From Mytilus galloprovincialis (Eukaryota; Mollusca; Bivalvia; Mytilida; Mytilidae): a DNA stretch of 64,000 nt. A model generated the notes under the pieces. It was not told the origin of the DNA. It did no database searches and worked only from the letters and a program-made list of their open reading frames with translations. Positions 41,101 to 53,900 of the stretch are shown in pieces. The stretch's first letter is position 1. Each line of letters begins with the position of its first letter. Position numbers and translations under genes: made by a program. The stretch covers positions 5,833,001 to 5,897,000 of the forward strand of contig NC_134846.1 in the NCBI RefSeq assembly GCF_965363235.1. The letters run 5' to 3'.

Positions 41101-41520
41101 CTGTGGCCAATAGACATAGTGTCAGAATCAATCTATCACAGTCAGATGATTTATCCTGTAACAGTAATGATACCTTGACCAATAGAAATGGTGTCAGAGT
41201 CAATCTATCACAGTCAGATGATTTATCCCGTAATAATAATGATACTGTGACCTATAGACATGGTGTCAGAGTCAATCTATCACAGTCAGATTATTTATCC
41301 CGTAACAATAATGATACTGTGACCTAAAGACATGGTGTCAGAGTCAATCTATCACAGTCAGATGATTTATCCTATAACAATAATGATACCTTGACCAATA
41401 GAAATGGCGTCAGAGTAAATCTGTCACAGTCAGATGATTTATCCTGTACTAGTGGTACTTTGGCCAATAGACATAGTGTCAGAGTCAATCTATCACAGTC
41501 AGATGATTTATCCTGTAACA
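38151..41520 (+). repeat. Mosaic right part of satellite 1
   Basis: From 38151 the order resembles 22840-23480 of the left part. It then matches long-unit sequence around 38690-39430 (offset 2018 bp from H5 landmarks), then mixed monomers. The array fades out at tcctgtaacaataatt near 41520. The mosaic order suggests unequal exchange between different parts of the array. Confidence 0.75.
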
Positions 41521-41553
41521 ATAATTACATAATAATTAATTATGTAATAATTA
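41519..41553. repeat. AT-rich imperfect palindrome at the satellite 1 right edge
   Basis: The sequence aataattacataat faces attatgtaataatt around a short aatta-type centre, starting exactly where the monomer sequence ends. Confidence 0.7.
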
Positions 41554-42074
41554 TGTCATAATGAAATTATCACAATTTGAAAGACTAATCTTTCTTCTTT
41601 CTTTTGGTACCTCATTTATAAAATATAAAGAAGGATGGAATGAACTACATCAGTTTAAAGTTGTCTGTTTGGGAATGACAAAAACTTTGTATTGTGCTAC
41701 CTTAAGTTATACAACATTAATAATTATGTTAAAAGGTACATGTGTGTATCAATTTTAAACCTGGATCATGCAGTATGAGCAATGAAAACCTGTCCGCATC
41801 TCTGAACTATATCATGACTTTATTAAAACAGTACATATTATATATTATTTCTTATTTTATTCAAAAATATTGAATTTGTCGTCTGTTTATTTATCATTCT
41901 ACATTAAAAATTCATAACGGATACAGTAAAAACGGTATTTCAGGATTCGCACATTATATACACTGAATCTCTAGTTATACTACATGTACTAAGTAGTTGT
42001 GATAATGTGTTTTGAGACAGTGAGGCAATTTTGTAAAATGTATTTAAAATTTTAATTTTCAATTTTATTATTAG
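41554..42074. other. AT-rich spacer, possible intron
   Basis: A 66-codon frame at 41561-41758 has no recognisable content. The final bases (caattttattattag) look like a splice acceptor for the next feature. Confidence 0.4.
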
Positions 42075-42216
42075 ATTGTTGGTTCCGAGTATGACCGGCC
42101 AATTTTGAAGGAAGGTGACAGGTATGGTCACAGAGAGAAGAAACAGAGAAATAAGCTGTACACATGGGTGAAAAACCTTTGTGTGCAGCATAAGCATGGG
42201 AATGCTTATAAAGCAG
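42075..42216 (+). CDS. Candidate internal exon of an unidentified gene
   Basis: A 142-bp segment is bounded by an acceptor-like ttattattag and a donor-like gcag/gtacatg. It is open throughout in phase 0 and encodes 47 residues plus one base. The peptide starts IVGSEYDRPILKEGDRYGHR and continues with EKKQRNKLYTWVKNLC and HKHGNAYKA. The balanced, charged composition is unlike the AT-rich surroundings and looks like real protein. I do not recognise the family. No start or stop codon belongs to it, so it would be an internal exon. Its frame (one base carried over) fits the open frame beginning at 46434. The other exons are not evident, and a recently dead gene fragment is also possible. Confidence 0.5.
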
Positions 42217-43317
42217 GTACATGTATGTATAACTACATGAAATTAATAACACAGATTGATATACTGGGTTGTTGGTGGTCAAGTGGTTTAAGTAGTTTAT
42301 CTACAGGGATAAATAGCTTGTCAACACTAACAATGACTGAGATTGTGAGATTATGAGGTGCATTTGACGGATATCTTTAAAATTGACAAGGATTACCATT
42401 TTTGCTGTTGAAGGTCAATACTCATTGATGGTTCTCTCCAGATAGTATGGCTTCTTCCACCAATAAAAAATGGCTACCGCAATATAGCTGAGAGTGCTTA
42501 AAGTTGAGTTCATCACCAACAAAAAAACAGATTGATTTGTGTATGATATTTAAAAACCAGTTTCTTTGCTGTATTCTTTGTTATTTGATGCAAAGTAAAT
42601 ACATGTATAATCTGCTTATCATGATCTATTATGTTAATATGAGGCAGGAGTTACCTGTAAAAGGGGATGAAGTGTGTATAAATTATTTTTGAACTTGATT
42701 AAGCATATTTTAACTTTTGTCTTTAGTGATTTTGTTAGTTATTTTTACCTGCATCACCAATGTTAAAAGAGGTCTAGTAACCCCTTGACTTTGCACATCA
42801 TTCAGTTTGTCTGTACGTATGTACATCTGAATAACCTTCTGTAGAAAACTTTCTAACTTGTTTTGGCTTCTATAAAAGGAGGCAATTTTATATTTGGTCT
42901 GGAAATTGATAATGTTGATTTGTAGCATGTAAACAATTTTTAGAAGCTTTATGTGAACATGCTTAAGTGTGTGATACAATATTTCAGATTCTTCACTCAT
43001 CTGAACTGCCTTTTTCAGAATGTATAATAATAATAAGAGAGGAGACCTGTTTTCATGGTTTTTGTGTGTCTCTTTGGTTCCTTTTCTTCTAGATAAAATC
43101 AAGCAACTTGGCTCACTACTGTTAAAGGGGCATTTTGTGTGTATTTCAGTATAGACACCATCTGATTAACCATTGAGGTAACCTCCAAAGTCTGCCGACG
43201 GTCATATAACTTGATATAAATATAGATATAAATAGATAGCAAACCTGTGCAATTTGATTTTTTCTAGGTTTGTTTGATTTCATATTATAGATTAAAATAT
43301 ATGTTAATCATCATTTT
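42217..43317. other. Unrecognised AT-rich sequence, possibly intronic
   Basis: Frames at 42504-42692 and 42710-43102 (minus) lack recognisable domains. I saw no repeat family in this stretch. Confidence 0.4.
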
Positions 43318-44404
43318 TGTCGAGCCTGCAACTTTTGTTGCAGAAAGCTCGACATAGGGATAGTGATCCGGCGGCGGCAGCGTTAGCTAACTTTTTAAAA
43401 GCTTTATATTTTAGAAGGTGGAAGACCTGGATGCTTCATACTTTGAATATAGATGCCTCATGTTACGAAGTTTCCGTCAGTTACATGTCAAATGTCCTTG
43501 ACCTCATTTTCATGGTACAGTGACCACTTGAAAAAAAAGTTCAGATTTTTGTAATGTTGAATTCTCTCTTATTATAAGTAATAGGATAATTATATTTGGT
43601 ATGTGCGTACCTTGCAATGTCCTAATGCCTGTCAGACAGTTTTCACCTGACCTCCACCTCATTTCATGGATCAGTGAACAAGGTTAAATTTTGGTGGTCA
43701 AGTCCATATCTCAGATACTATAAGCAATAGGGCTAGTATATTTTTCGGTGTATGGAAGGACTGTAAGGTGTACTTGTCCAACTGGCAGATGTCATCTGAC
43801 CTTGACCTCATTTTCATGGATCAGTGGTTATAGTTAAGTTTTTGTGTTTTGGTCTGTTTTTCTCATACTTTATGCAATAGATCTACTATATTTGTTGTAT
43901 GGAATGATTGTAAGGTGTACATGTCCAACTGGCAGATGTCATCTGACCTTGACCTCATTTTCATGGTTGAATGGTCAAAGTTAAGTTTTCGAGTTTTGGT
44001 CTTTTTATCTTTAGAATACTATATGCTATAGGTCAATTATATTTGGTGTATGTAAATATTTTATGATCTATATGTCAGTTGCGCAGGTTTTATTTGACCT
44101 CGACCTCATTTTCACGGTTCATTGCTTAGTGTTAAGATTTTGTGTTTTGGTCTATTTTTCTTAAACTATAAGTAATAGGTCAACTACATTTGTTTTACTA
44201 AAGCATTGTTAGCTGTACATGTCTGCTTGGCATGGTTCATCTGACCTTGACCGTAATTTTCATGGTTCATTGGTCTTTGATTAGCTATCTTGGTTAATGT
44301 TAAGTTTATGTGACAGTTTTTAATAAAGCTTTATACTTAGGACTATCAACATAATATCAATGATAAGTAAAGAAGGCGAGACATTTCAGTGTATGCACTC
44401 TTGT
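43318..44404 (+). mobile_element. Family C repeat, ~1.1 kb, plus orientation
   Basis: It begins with the hairpin gtcgagcctgcaacttttgt...gctcgac and a ggcggcggc stretch, and runs through repeated 'tgaccttgacctcattttca' subunits. It ends at 'aggcgagacatttcagtgta' plus tgcactcttgt. It is the inverted partner of 18852-19956; together the two copies bracket satellite 1 and its flanks. Confidence 0.85.
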
Positions 44405-44733
44405 TACCTGTATAAGAATGAGATTTTGTGGATCGAATCAGTCAATCAAATGATTTATCATTGTTTCACATTTAATGTTGACATTCTTTTCCTTTTAATA
44501 ACAAAACACACCTTATTCTTGCTTAACCAATCTCTAGATAAGGGGTTAAATTGAAGGTCACATGAATATGGATTAAATAAAGTAAAATTATTCACTTGCA
44601 AGTTAATAATTCATCAGCAATGTTTCTTAGCATATTCTGACAAAATTGAACCAAACTGGCTGCTAAAAGTGAATTATTATTTCACTATTTCACTTTCATT
44701 AATGATTGAACCAAAAAAAAAATCACATTTCAA
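44405..44733. other. Unrecognised spacer
   Basis: AT-rich sequence with no supported gene. Confidence 0.4.
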
Positions 44734-45430
44734 TTTTTATACGCCCGTTTACGGGACATATTATGGTATACCGTTTGTCTGTCCGTCCCTCTGTCCGTCT
44801 GTCCATTCGTAGTCAACATGTCATACAATAACTCAAATACGCTTTAACCAATTTGCATGAAACTATGGTGAATTGTTTATATCTATTGACGTGAGCTCCC
44901 TTTTGATTTTCATAAATTTTAGATTTTACGTTTTCAAGTTATGGGGTGTTATTCATTAAAAAAGGGTGATTTTTCCAGTTTTCGGACAATAACTCAAAAT
45001 TGCTTCAAGCAGTTTTCATGAAACTTTGTTTATATTACTTGTTTATATCTATTGACCTAAGTTTTGTTTTTTTTTAATTTTAGGTTTTATTTTTTTCGAA
45101 TTGTGGGAATTTGTTCATTTAAAAAGGGGATTTTCCAATTTTCAGACAATATCTCAAAAATGCTTTGAGCTGTGAGTGAGTTTTTATGAATCTTTGAAAA
45201 TTTATTTATATCTATTGACTTGAGCTCCCTTATTTATATAAAATTTAGATTTTGCGTTTCTGAGTTATGGGGTTTTATTTATTAGAAAAAGGGGGATTTT
45301 CCAGTTTTCAGAAAATAACTCAAAAGTGCTTTGAGCAGTTTTCTTGAAACTTTGGTGACTGGTTTATATCTGTTTGAATAACCTCCCTTTAGTATTTTAG
45401 TCATAATATGCACTCATGGCGCAGCTGTTT
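44734..45430 (+). repeat. Family E dispersed repeat, ~0.7 kb, with ~140-bp subunits
   Basis: It starts at 'tatacgcccgtttacgggac' with a gtctgtccgtcc tract. It holds four diverged subunits built on 'caataactcaaa', 'gcagttttcatgaaactttg' and 'tatatctattgac', and ends near 'aatatgcactcatggcgcag'. It is familiar to me as a bivalve repeat. Confidence 0.7.
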
Positions 45431-45814
45431 ATTTTTATATCTAGTAGCTAATGCCCCTTTTATGTAGTATGCAAACTGAGGTTTGTTATTCACCCTTGTG
45501 ATTTTTTATTTTAGGATGAATAGGAAAAAATTCTGAAAACAAAATAATTTCTTGGTATTCTTTCTGTCATTTGCATGAACCCGTACACCAGATGGTGGAT
45601 TCATTTATTTTCTTGGGTACCAATTTTCATGATGATTGAGAAACAATTGTATTTATTTTGATATTTGATTTTGTGATTTTGCAAAATTTTGTATACAAGT
45701 CTAAGATTTAAACTTTGTTGAACATTTAAAATAGTGATTTCCTTACATTACCCTGGAAATCAACTAAAGTTGGTACCCCACAAATGATAATGAATCCTGA
45801 GTATGCTTCTAACA
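45431..45814. other. Spacer with a probable dispersed-repeat fragment
   Basis: The stretch 45575-45660 (gaacccgtacaccagatggt, cttgggtaccaattttcatg) resembles a repeat I recall from mussels. The rest is unrecognised. Confidence 0.4.
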
Positions 45815-46130
45815 TGTTTAACCCCGCCACATTATTTATGTATGTGCCTGTCCCAAGTCAGGAGCCTGTAAATTCAGTGGTTGTTGTTTGTTAATGTGTT
45901 ACATATTTGTTTTTCGTTCATTTTTTTTACATAAATAAGGCCATTAGTTTTCTCGTTTGAATTGTTTTACATTGTCTTATCGGGGCCTTTTATAGCTGAC
46001 TATGCGGTATGGGCTTTGCTCATTGTTGAAGGCCGTAAGGTGACCTATAGTTGTTAATGTCTGTGTCATTTTGGTCTTTTGTGGATAATTGTCTCATTGG
46101 GAATCATACCACATCTTCTTTTTTATATTG
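45815..46130 (+). repeat. Family A repeat, longest copy in the window
   Basis: It runs from 'catgtttaaccccgccacat' through 'gtcccaagtcaggagcctgt', 'gactatgcggtatgggcttt' and 'aaggccgtaaggtgacctat' to 'accacatcttcttttttata'. Confidence 0.85.
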
Positions 46131-46433
46131 AATTTAAATCACATATCTCTTTATGCAGGTGTGAAAGTCATTAAAACGACTTGAAAACACTAAACACTGA
46201 AACTGAAATAAATTTCATTCCTTTTAAATGATAATTATTAGTAAATCTGTGTAACTGTGTTTATGAGGATCATTGACTAAAAAACTATAATTTAAACATG
46301 TTAAAGCTGTGAACAAAATTTCTTTGCCTCATTATTTGGGACTCATCAAGTACTATATAGTATATAAATTAAAGTAATAAGTGAATAATTTTGTTATGAT
46401 ATTACATTCATGTTTCATATTAAATATTTTTAG
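46131..46433. other. AT-rich spacer ending in a splice-acceptor-like site
   Basis: There is no repeat or gene. The last bases, atattaaatatttttag, end in AG at 46432-46433 directly before the open frame of the next feature. Confidence 0.45.
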
Positions 46434-46762
46434 GGTTTGTAAAGCAAACCAATTATACCAAGCATGTTTCAATAGATAGACCATCTAACATCATAGTACT
46501 ATCTTACTACACAATAAAAACCAATTATACCAAGCATGTTTCAATAGATAGAACATCTAACATCATAGTACTATCTTACTACACAATAAAAACCAATTAT
46601 ATCAAGCATGTTTCATTAGATAGACCATCTAACATAATAGTACTATCTTACTACACAATAAAAACCAATTATACCAAGCATGTTTCATTAGATAGACCAT
46701 CTTACATCATAGTACTATCTTACTACACCATAAAAACCAATTATACCAAGCATGTTTCATAA
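46434..46762 (+). CDS. Possible terminal exon made of the first satellite 2 monomers
   Basis: After the acceptor-like AG at 46432-46433 the sequence gg-ttt-gta-aag-caa-acc is open for 108 codons, to TAA at 46760-46762. It encodes FVKQ and then four and a half 24-residue repeats of the type TNYTKHVSIDRPSNIIVLSY plus YTIK. The leading two bases complete the codon left open by the exon at 42075-42216 (g+gg, Gly), so the two could splice in frame. This could be chance, since one acceptor in three has a fitting phase and the satellite frame is naturally open. No signal, membrane segment or known domain is visible. Confidence 0.3.
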
Positions 46763-46779
46763 GATAGACCATCTAACAT

Positions 46780-48430
46780 CATTGTACTATCTTACTACAC
46801 AATAAAAACCAATTATACAAAGCATGTTTCAATAGATAGACCATCTAACATCATAGTACTATCTTACTACACAATAAAAACCAATTATACCAAGCATGTT
46901 TCAATAGGTAGACCATCTAACATCAAAGTACTATCTTACTACACAATAAAAACCAATTATACCAAGCATGTTTCAATAGACAGGCCATCTAACATCATAG
47001 TACTATTTTACTACACAATAAAAACCAATTATACCAAGCATGTTTCATTAGATAGACCATCTAACATCATAGTACTATCTTACTACACAATAAAAACCAA
47101 TTATACCAAGCATGTTTCATTAGATAGACCATCTAACATTATAGTACTATCTTTCTACGCAATAAAAACCAATTATACCAAGCTTTTTTCATTAGATACA
47201 CCATATAACATCATATTACTATCTTTCTACGCAATAAAAACCAATTATACCAAGCATGTTTCATTAGATACACCATCTAACATCATAATACTATCTTTTT
47301 TATGCAATAAAAACCAATTATACCAAGCATATTTCATTAGATAGACCATCTAACATCATAGTACTATCTTACTACACAATAAAAACCAATTATACCAAGC
47401 ATGTTTCATTAGATAGACCATCTAGTATCATAGTACTATCTTACTACACAATAAAAAACCAATTATACCAAGCATGTTTCATTAGATAGACCATCTAACA
47501 TCATAGTACTATCTTACTACACAATAAAAACCAATTATACCAAGCATGTTTCATTAGATAGACCATCTAACATCATAGTACTATCTTTCTACGCAATAAA
47601 AACCAATTATACCAAGCATGTTTCATTAGATAGACCATCTAACATCATAGTACTATCTTTTTACACAATAAAAACCAATTATACCAAGCATGTTTCGTTA
47701 GATAGACCATCTAACATCATAGTACTATCTTACTACACAATAAAAACCAATTATACCAAGCATGTTTCATTAGATGGACCATCTAACATCATAGTAATAT
47801 CTTACTACACCATAAAAACCAATTATACCAAGCATGTTTCTATAGATAGACCATATAACATCATAGTACTATCTTACTACACCAGAAAAACCAATTATAC
47901 CAAGCATATTTCATAAGATAGACCATCTAACATCATAGTACTATCTTACTACACAATAAAGACCAATTATACCAAGCATTTTTCATTAGATACACCATCT
48001 AACATCATATTACTATACAATAAAAACCAATTATACCAAGCATGTTTCATAAGATAGACCATCTAACATCATAGTACTATCTTACTACACAATAAAAACC
48101 AATTATACCAAGCATGTTTCATTAGATAGACCATCTTACATCATAGTACTATCTTACTACACCATAAAAACCAATTATACCAAGCATGTTTCATAAGATA
48201 GACCATCTAACATCATAGTACTATCTTACTACACAATAAAAACCAATTATACCAAGCATGTTTCAATAGATAGACCATCTAACATCATAGTACTATCTTA
48301 CTACACAATAAAAACCAATTATACCAAGCATGTTTCAATAGGTAGACCATCTAACATCAAAGTACTATCTTACTACACAATAAAAACCAATTATACCAAG
48401 TATGTTTCAATAGACAGGCCATCTAACATC
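46780..48430 (+). repeat. Duplicated blocks in the left part of satellite 2
   Basis: The distinctive order caataggtagacc, catcaaagtact, caatagacaggcc occurs at about 46899-47010 and again at about 48333-48450, with an offset near 1434 bp. This shows block duplication rather than independent monomers. Confidence 0.65.
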
Positions 48431-50989
48431 ATAGTACTATCTTACTACACAATAAAAACCAATTATACCAAGCATGTTTCATAAGATAGACCATCTAACA
48501 TCATAGTACTATCTTACTAAACAATAAAAACCAATTATACCAAGCATGTTTCATTAGATAGACCATCTAACATCATAGTACTATCTTACTACACAATAAA
48601 AACCAATCATACCAAGCATGTTTCATTAGATACACCATCTAACATCATAGTACTATCTTTCTACGCAATAAAAACCAATTATACCAAGCATGTACATTAG
48701 ATAGACCATCTAACATCATAATTCTATCTTACTACACAATAAAAACCAATTATACCAAGCAGGTTTCATTAGATAGACCATCTAACATCATAGTATTATC
48801 TTACTACACAATAAAAACCAATTATACCAAGCATATTTCATTAGATAGACCATCTAACATCATAGTACTATCTTTCTATGCAATAAAACCCAATTATACC
48901 AAGCATGTTTCATTAGATAGACCATCTAACACCATAGTAATATCTTACTACACAATAAAAACCAATTATACCAAGCATGTTTCATTAGATAGACCATCTA
49001 ATATCATAGTACTATCTTACTACACAATAAAAAACCAATTATACCAAGCATGTTTCATTTAGATAGACCATCTAACATCATAGTACTATCTTTCTACACA
49101 ATAAAAAACAATTATACCATGCATGTTTTATTAGATACACCATCTAACATCATAGTACTATCTTTCTACGCAATAAAAACCAATTAAACCAAGCATGTTT
49201 CATTAGATAGACCATCTAACATCATAGTACTATCTTATGTCGCAATAAAAACCAATTATACCAAGCATGTTTCATTAGATAGACCATCCAACATCATAGT
49301 ACTATCTTTCTACACAATAAAAACAATTATTCCAAGCATGTTTTATTAGATAGACCATCTAACATCATAGTACTATCTTTCTACACAATAAAAAACAATT
49401 ATACCAAGCATGTTTCATTAGATAGACCATCTAACATCATAGTACTATCTTTGTACATAATAAAAACCAATTATACCAAGCATGTTTCATTAGATAGACC
49501 ATCTAACATCATAGTACTATCTTTCTACACAATAAAAACCAATTATACCAAGCATGTTTCATTAGATAGACCATCTAACATGATAGTACTATCTGTCTAC
49601 ACAACAAAAACCAATTATACCAAGCATGTTTCATTAGATACACCATCTAACATTATAGTACTAGCTTTCTACACAATAAAAAACCAATTATACCAAGCAT
49701 GTTTCAAAAGATAGACCATATAACATCATAGTACTATCTTTCTACGCAATAAAAACGAATAATACAAAGCATGTTTCATTAGCTAGACAATCTAACATCA
49801 TAGTACGATATTTCTACACAATAAAAACCAATTGTACCAAGCATGTTTCATTAGATAAACCATCTAATATCATAGTACTATCTTTCTACACAATAATAAC
49901 TAATTATACCAAGAATGTTACATTAGATAGACCATCTAACATCATAGTACTATCTTTCTACACAATAAAAACCAATTATACCAAGCATGTTTCAATAGAT
50001 AGACCATCTATCATCATAGTACTATCTTTCTACGCAACAAAAAACAATTATACCAAGCATTTTTCATTAGATACACCATCTAACATCATAGTACTATCTT
50101 TCTACGCAATAAAAACCAATTATACCAAGCATGTTTCATTAGATAGACCATCTAACATCATAGTACTATCTTTCTACACAATAAAAACCAATTATACCAA
50201 GCATGTTTCATTAGATAGACCATCTAACATCATAGTACTATCTTACTACACAATAAAAACCAATTATACCAAGCATGTTTCATTGGATAGACCATCTAAC
50301 ATCATAGTACTATCTTTCTACACAATAAAAACCAATTATACCAAGCATGTTTCATTAAATAGACCATCTAACATCATAGTACTATCTTTCTACACAATAA
50401 AAACCAATTATACCAAGCATGTTTCAATAGATAGACCATCTAACATTAAAGTACTATCTTACTACACAATAAAAACCAATTATACCAAGCATGTTTCAAT
50501 AAATAGACCATCTAACATCATAGTACTATCTTACTACACAATAAAAACCAATTATACTAAGCATGTTTCATAAGATAGACCATATGACATCATCTAACAT
50601 CATAGTACTATCTTACTACACAATAAAAACCAATTATACCAAGCTTGTTTCAATAGATAGACCATCTAACATCATAGTACTATCTTACTACATCATAAAA
50701 CCAATTATACCAAGCATGTTTCAATAGATAGACAATCTAACAGCACAGTACTATCTTACTACACGATAAAAACCAATTATACCAAGCATGTTTCATTAGA
50801 TAAACAATCTAACATCATAGTACTATCTTACTACACAATAAAAACCAATTATACCAAGCATGTTTCATTAGATAGACAATCTAACATCATAGTACTATCT
50901 TACTACACAATAAAAACCAATTATACAAAGCATGTTTCAATAGATAGACCATCTAACATCATAGTACTATCTTACTACACCATAAAAAC

Positions 50990-53900
50990 CAATTATACCA
51001 AGCATGTTTCAATAGATAGACAATCTAACAGCACAGTACTATCTTACTACACAATAAAAACCAATTATACCAAGCATGTTTCATTAGATAGACAATCTAA
51101 CATCATAGTACTATCTTACTACACAATAAAAACCAATTATACCAAGCATGTTTCATTAAATAGACCATCTAACATCATAGTACTATCTTTCTACACAATA
51201 AAAACCAATTATACCAAGCATGTTTCATTAGATACACCATCTAACATCATAGTACTATCTTTCTACGCAATAAAAACCAATTATACCAAGCATTTTTTAT
51301 TAGATACACCATCTAACATCATAGTACCATCTTTCTACACAATAAAAACCAATTATACCAAGCATGTTTCAATAGATAGCCCATCTAACATCAAAGTACT
51401 ATCTTACTACACAATAAAAACCAATTATACCAAGCATGTTTCAATAGACAGGCCATCTAACATCATAGTACTATCTTACTATCCCATACAAACCAATTAT
51501 ACCAAGCATGTTTCATTAGATAGACCATCTAACATCATAGTACTATCTTACTACACAATAAAAACCAATTATACCAAGCATGTTTCATTAGATAGACCAT
51601 CTAACATCATAGTACTATCTTACTATACCATAAAAACCAATTATACCAAGCATGTTTCATTAGATAGACCATCTAACATCATAGTACTATCTTACTACAC
51701 AATAAAAACCAATTATACCAAGCAAGTTTCATAATATAGACCATCTAACATCATCTAACATCATAGTACTATCTTAATACACAATAAAAACCAATTATAC
51801 CAAGCATGTTTCAATAGATAGACCATCTAACATCATAGTACTATCTTACTACACCATAAAACCAATTATACCAAGCATGTTTCAATAGATAGACAATCTA
51901 ACAGCACAGTACTATCTTACTACACAATAAAAACTAATTATACCAAGCATGTTTCATTAGATAAACAATCTAACATCGTAGTACTATCTTACTACACAAT
52001 AAAAACCAATTATACCAAGCATGTTTCATTAGATAGACAATCTAACATCATAGTACTATCTTACTACACGATAAAAACCAATTATACCAAGCATGTTTCA
52101 ATAGATGCATCATCTAACATCATAGTACTATCTTTCTACGCAATGAAAACCAATTATAGAAAGCATGTTTCATTAGCTAGACCATCTAACATCATAGTAC
52201 TATCTTTCTACATAATAAAAACCAATTATACCAAGCATGTTTCATTAGATAGACCATCTAATATCATAGTACTATCTTTCTACACAATAATAACCAATTA
52301 TACCAAGAATGTTACATTAGATAGACCATCTAACATCATAGTACTAACTTTCTACACAATAAAAACCAATTATACCAAGCATGTTTCATTAGATAGACCA
52401 TCTAACATCATAGTACTATCTTTCTACACAATAAAAACCAATTATACCAAGCATGTTTCATTAGATAGACTATCTAACATCATAGTACTATCTTTCTACA
52501 CAATAAAAACCAATTATACCAAGCATGTTTCATTAGATAGACCATCTAACATCATAGTACTATCTTACTACACAATAAAAACCAATTATACCAAGCATGT
52601 TTCATTAGATAGACCATCTAACATCATAGTACTATCTTACTACACAATAAAAACCAATTATATAAAGCATGTTTCATTTAGATAGACCATCTAACATCAT
52701 AGTACTATCTTACTATACCATAAAAACAAATTATACCAAGCATGTTTCATTAGTTAGACCATCTAACATTATAGTACTATCTTACTACACAATAAAAAAC
52801 AATTATACCAAGCATGTTTCATAAGATAGACCATCTAACATCATCTAACCTCATAGTACTATCTTACTACACAATAAAAACCAATTATACCAAGCATTTT
52901 TTATTAGATAGACCATCTAACATCATAGTACTATCTTACTACTCAATAAAAACCAATTATACCAAGCATGTTCCAATAGATAGACCATCTAACATCATAG
53001 TACTATCTTACTACACCATAAAAACCAATTATACCAAGCATGTTTCAATAGATAGACAATCTAACAGCACAGTACTATCTTACTACACAATAAAAACCAA
53101 TTATACCAAGCATGTTTCATTAGATAAACAATCTAACATCATAGTACTATCTTACTACACAATAAAAACCAATTATACCAAGCATGTTTCATTAAATAGA
53201 CCATCTAACATCATAGTACTATCTTTCTACACAATAAAAACCAATTATACCAAGCATGTTTCATTAGATACACCATCTAACATCATAGTACTATCTTTCT
53301 ACGCAATAAAAACCAATTATACCAAGCATTTTTTATTAGATACACCATCTAACATCATAGTACCATCTTTCTACACAATAAAAACCAATTATACCAAGCA
53401 TGTTTCAATAGATAGCCCATCTAACATCAAAGTACTATCTTACTACACAATAAAAACCAATTATACCAAGCATGTTTCAATAGACAGGCCATCTAACATC
53501 ATAGTACTATCTTACTATCCCATACAAACCAATTATACCAAGCATGTTTCATTAGATAGACCATCTAACATCATAGTACTATCTTACTACACAATAAAAA
53601 CCAATTATACCAAGCATGTTTCATTAGATAGACCATCTAACATCATAGTACTATCTTACTATACCATTAAAACCAATTATACCAAGCATGTTTCATTAGA
53701 TAGACCATCTAACATCATAGTACTATCTTACTACACAATAAAAACCAATTATACCAAGCAAGTTTCATAATATAGACCATCTAACATCATCTAACATCAT
53801 AGTACTATCTTAATACACAATAAAAACCAATTATACCAAGCATGTTTCAATAGATAGACCATCTAACATCATAGTACTATCTTACTACATCATAAAACCA

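Larger units (their letters stand above)
21425..41520 (+). repeat. Satellite 1: ~20-kb array of 72-bp monomers with higher-order structure
   Basis: The monomer is 72 bp and about 280 copies are present. Fixed pieces are ggtgtcagagtcaatctatc, acagtcagatgatttatcc, tgtaacaataatgatac and tgtgacctatagacat. Monomer classes differ at a few sites (tttatcccgt / tttatcctgt, gtgacctat / ttgaccaat, aatggtact / aatgatact). Because 72 is a multiple of three, long frames arise on both strands; the plus frame reads SCNNNDTVTYRHGVRVNLSQ plus SDDL. Stop codons recur in fixed monomers (gagctaaagac, ctataacag, ctatgacag, atcatagtc), and three monomers per long unit carry one-base indels, so it is not one continuous gene. 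I regard it as non-coding satellite DNA. Confidence 0.92.

Noticed and set aside
21379..41327. Dozens of 60-350 codon frames on both strands in satellite 1, which might be repeat-protein genes
   Set aside because: They follow from a 72-bp period with few stops. Stops and one-base indels are copied with the higher-order unit, and both strands are open, so I do not call them genes.
49451..49714. Frames in the middle of satellite 2 as separate genes
   Set aside because: They start from chance ATG-like codons in the array and end at A-run frameshifts or tcataag stops. Only the first stretch, next to an acceptor-like site, was worth keeping as a hypothesis.
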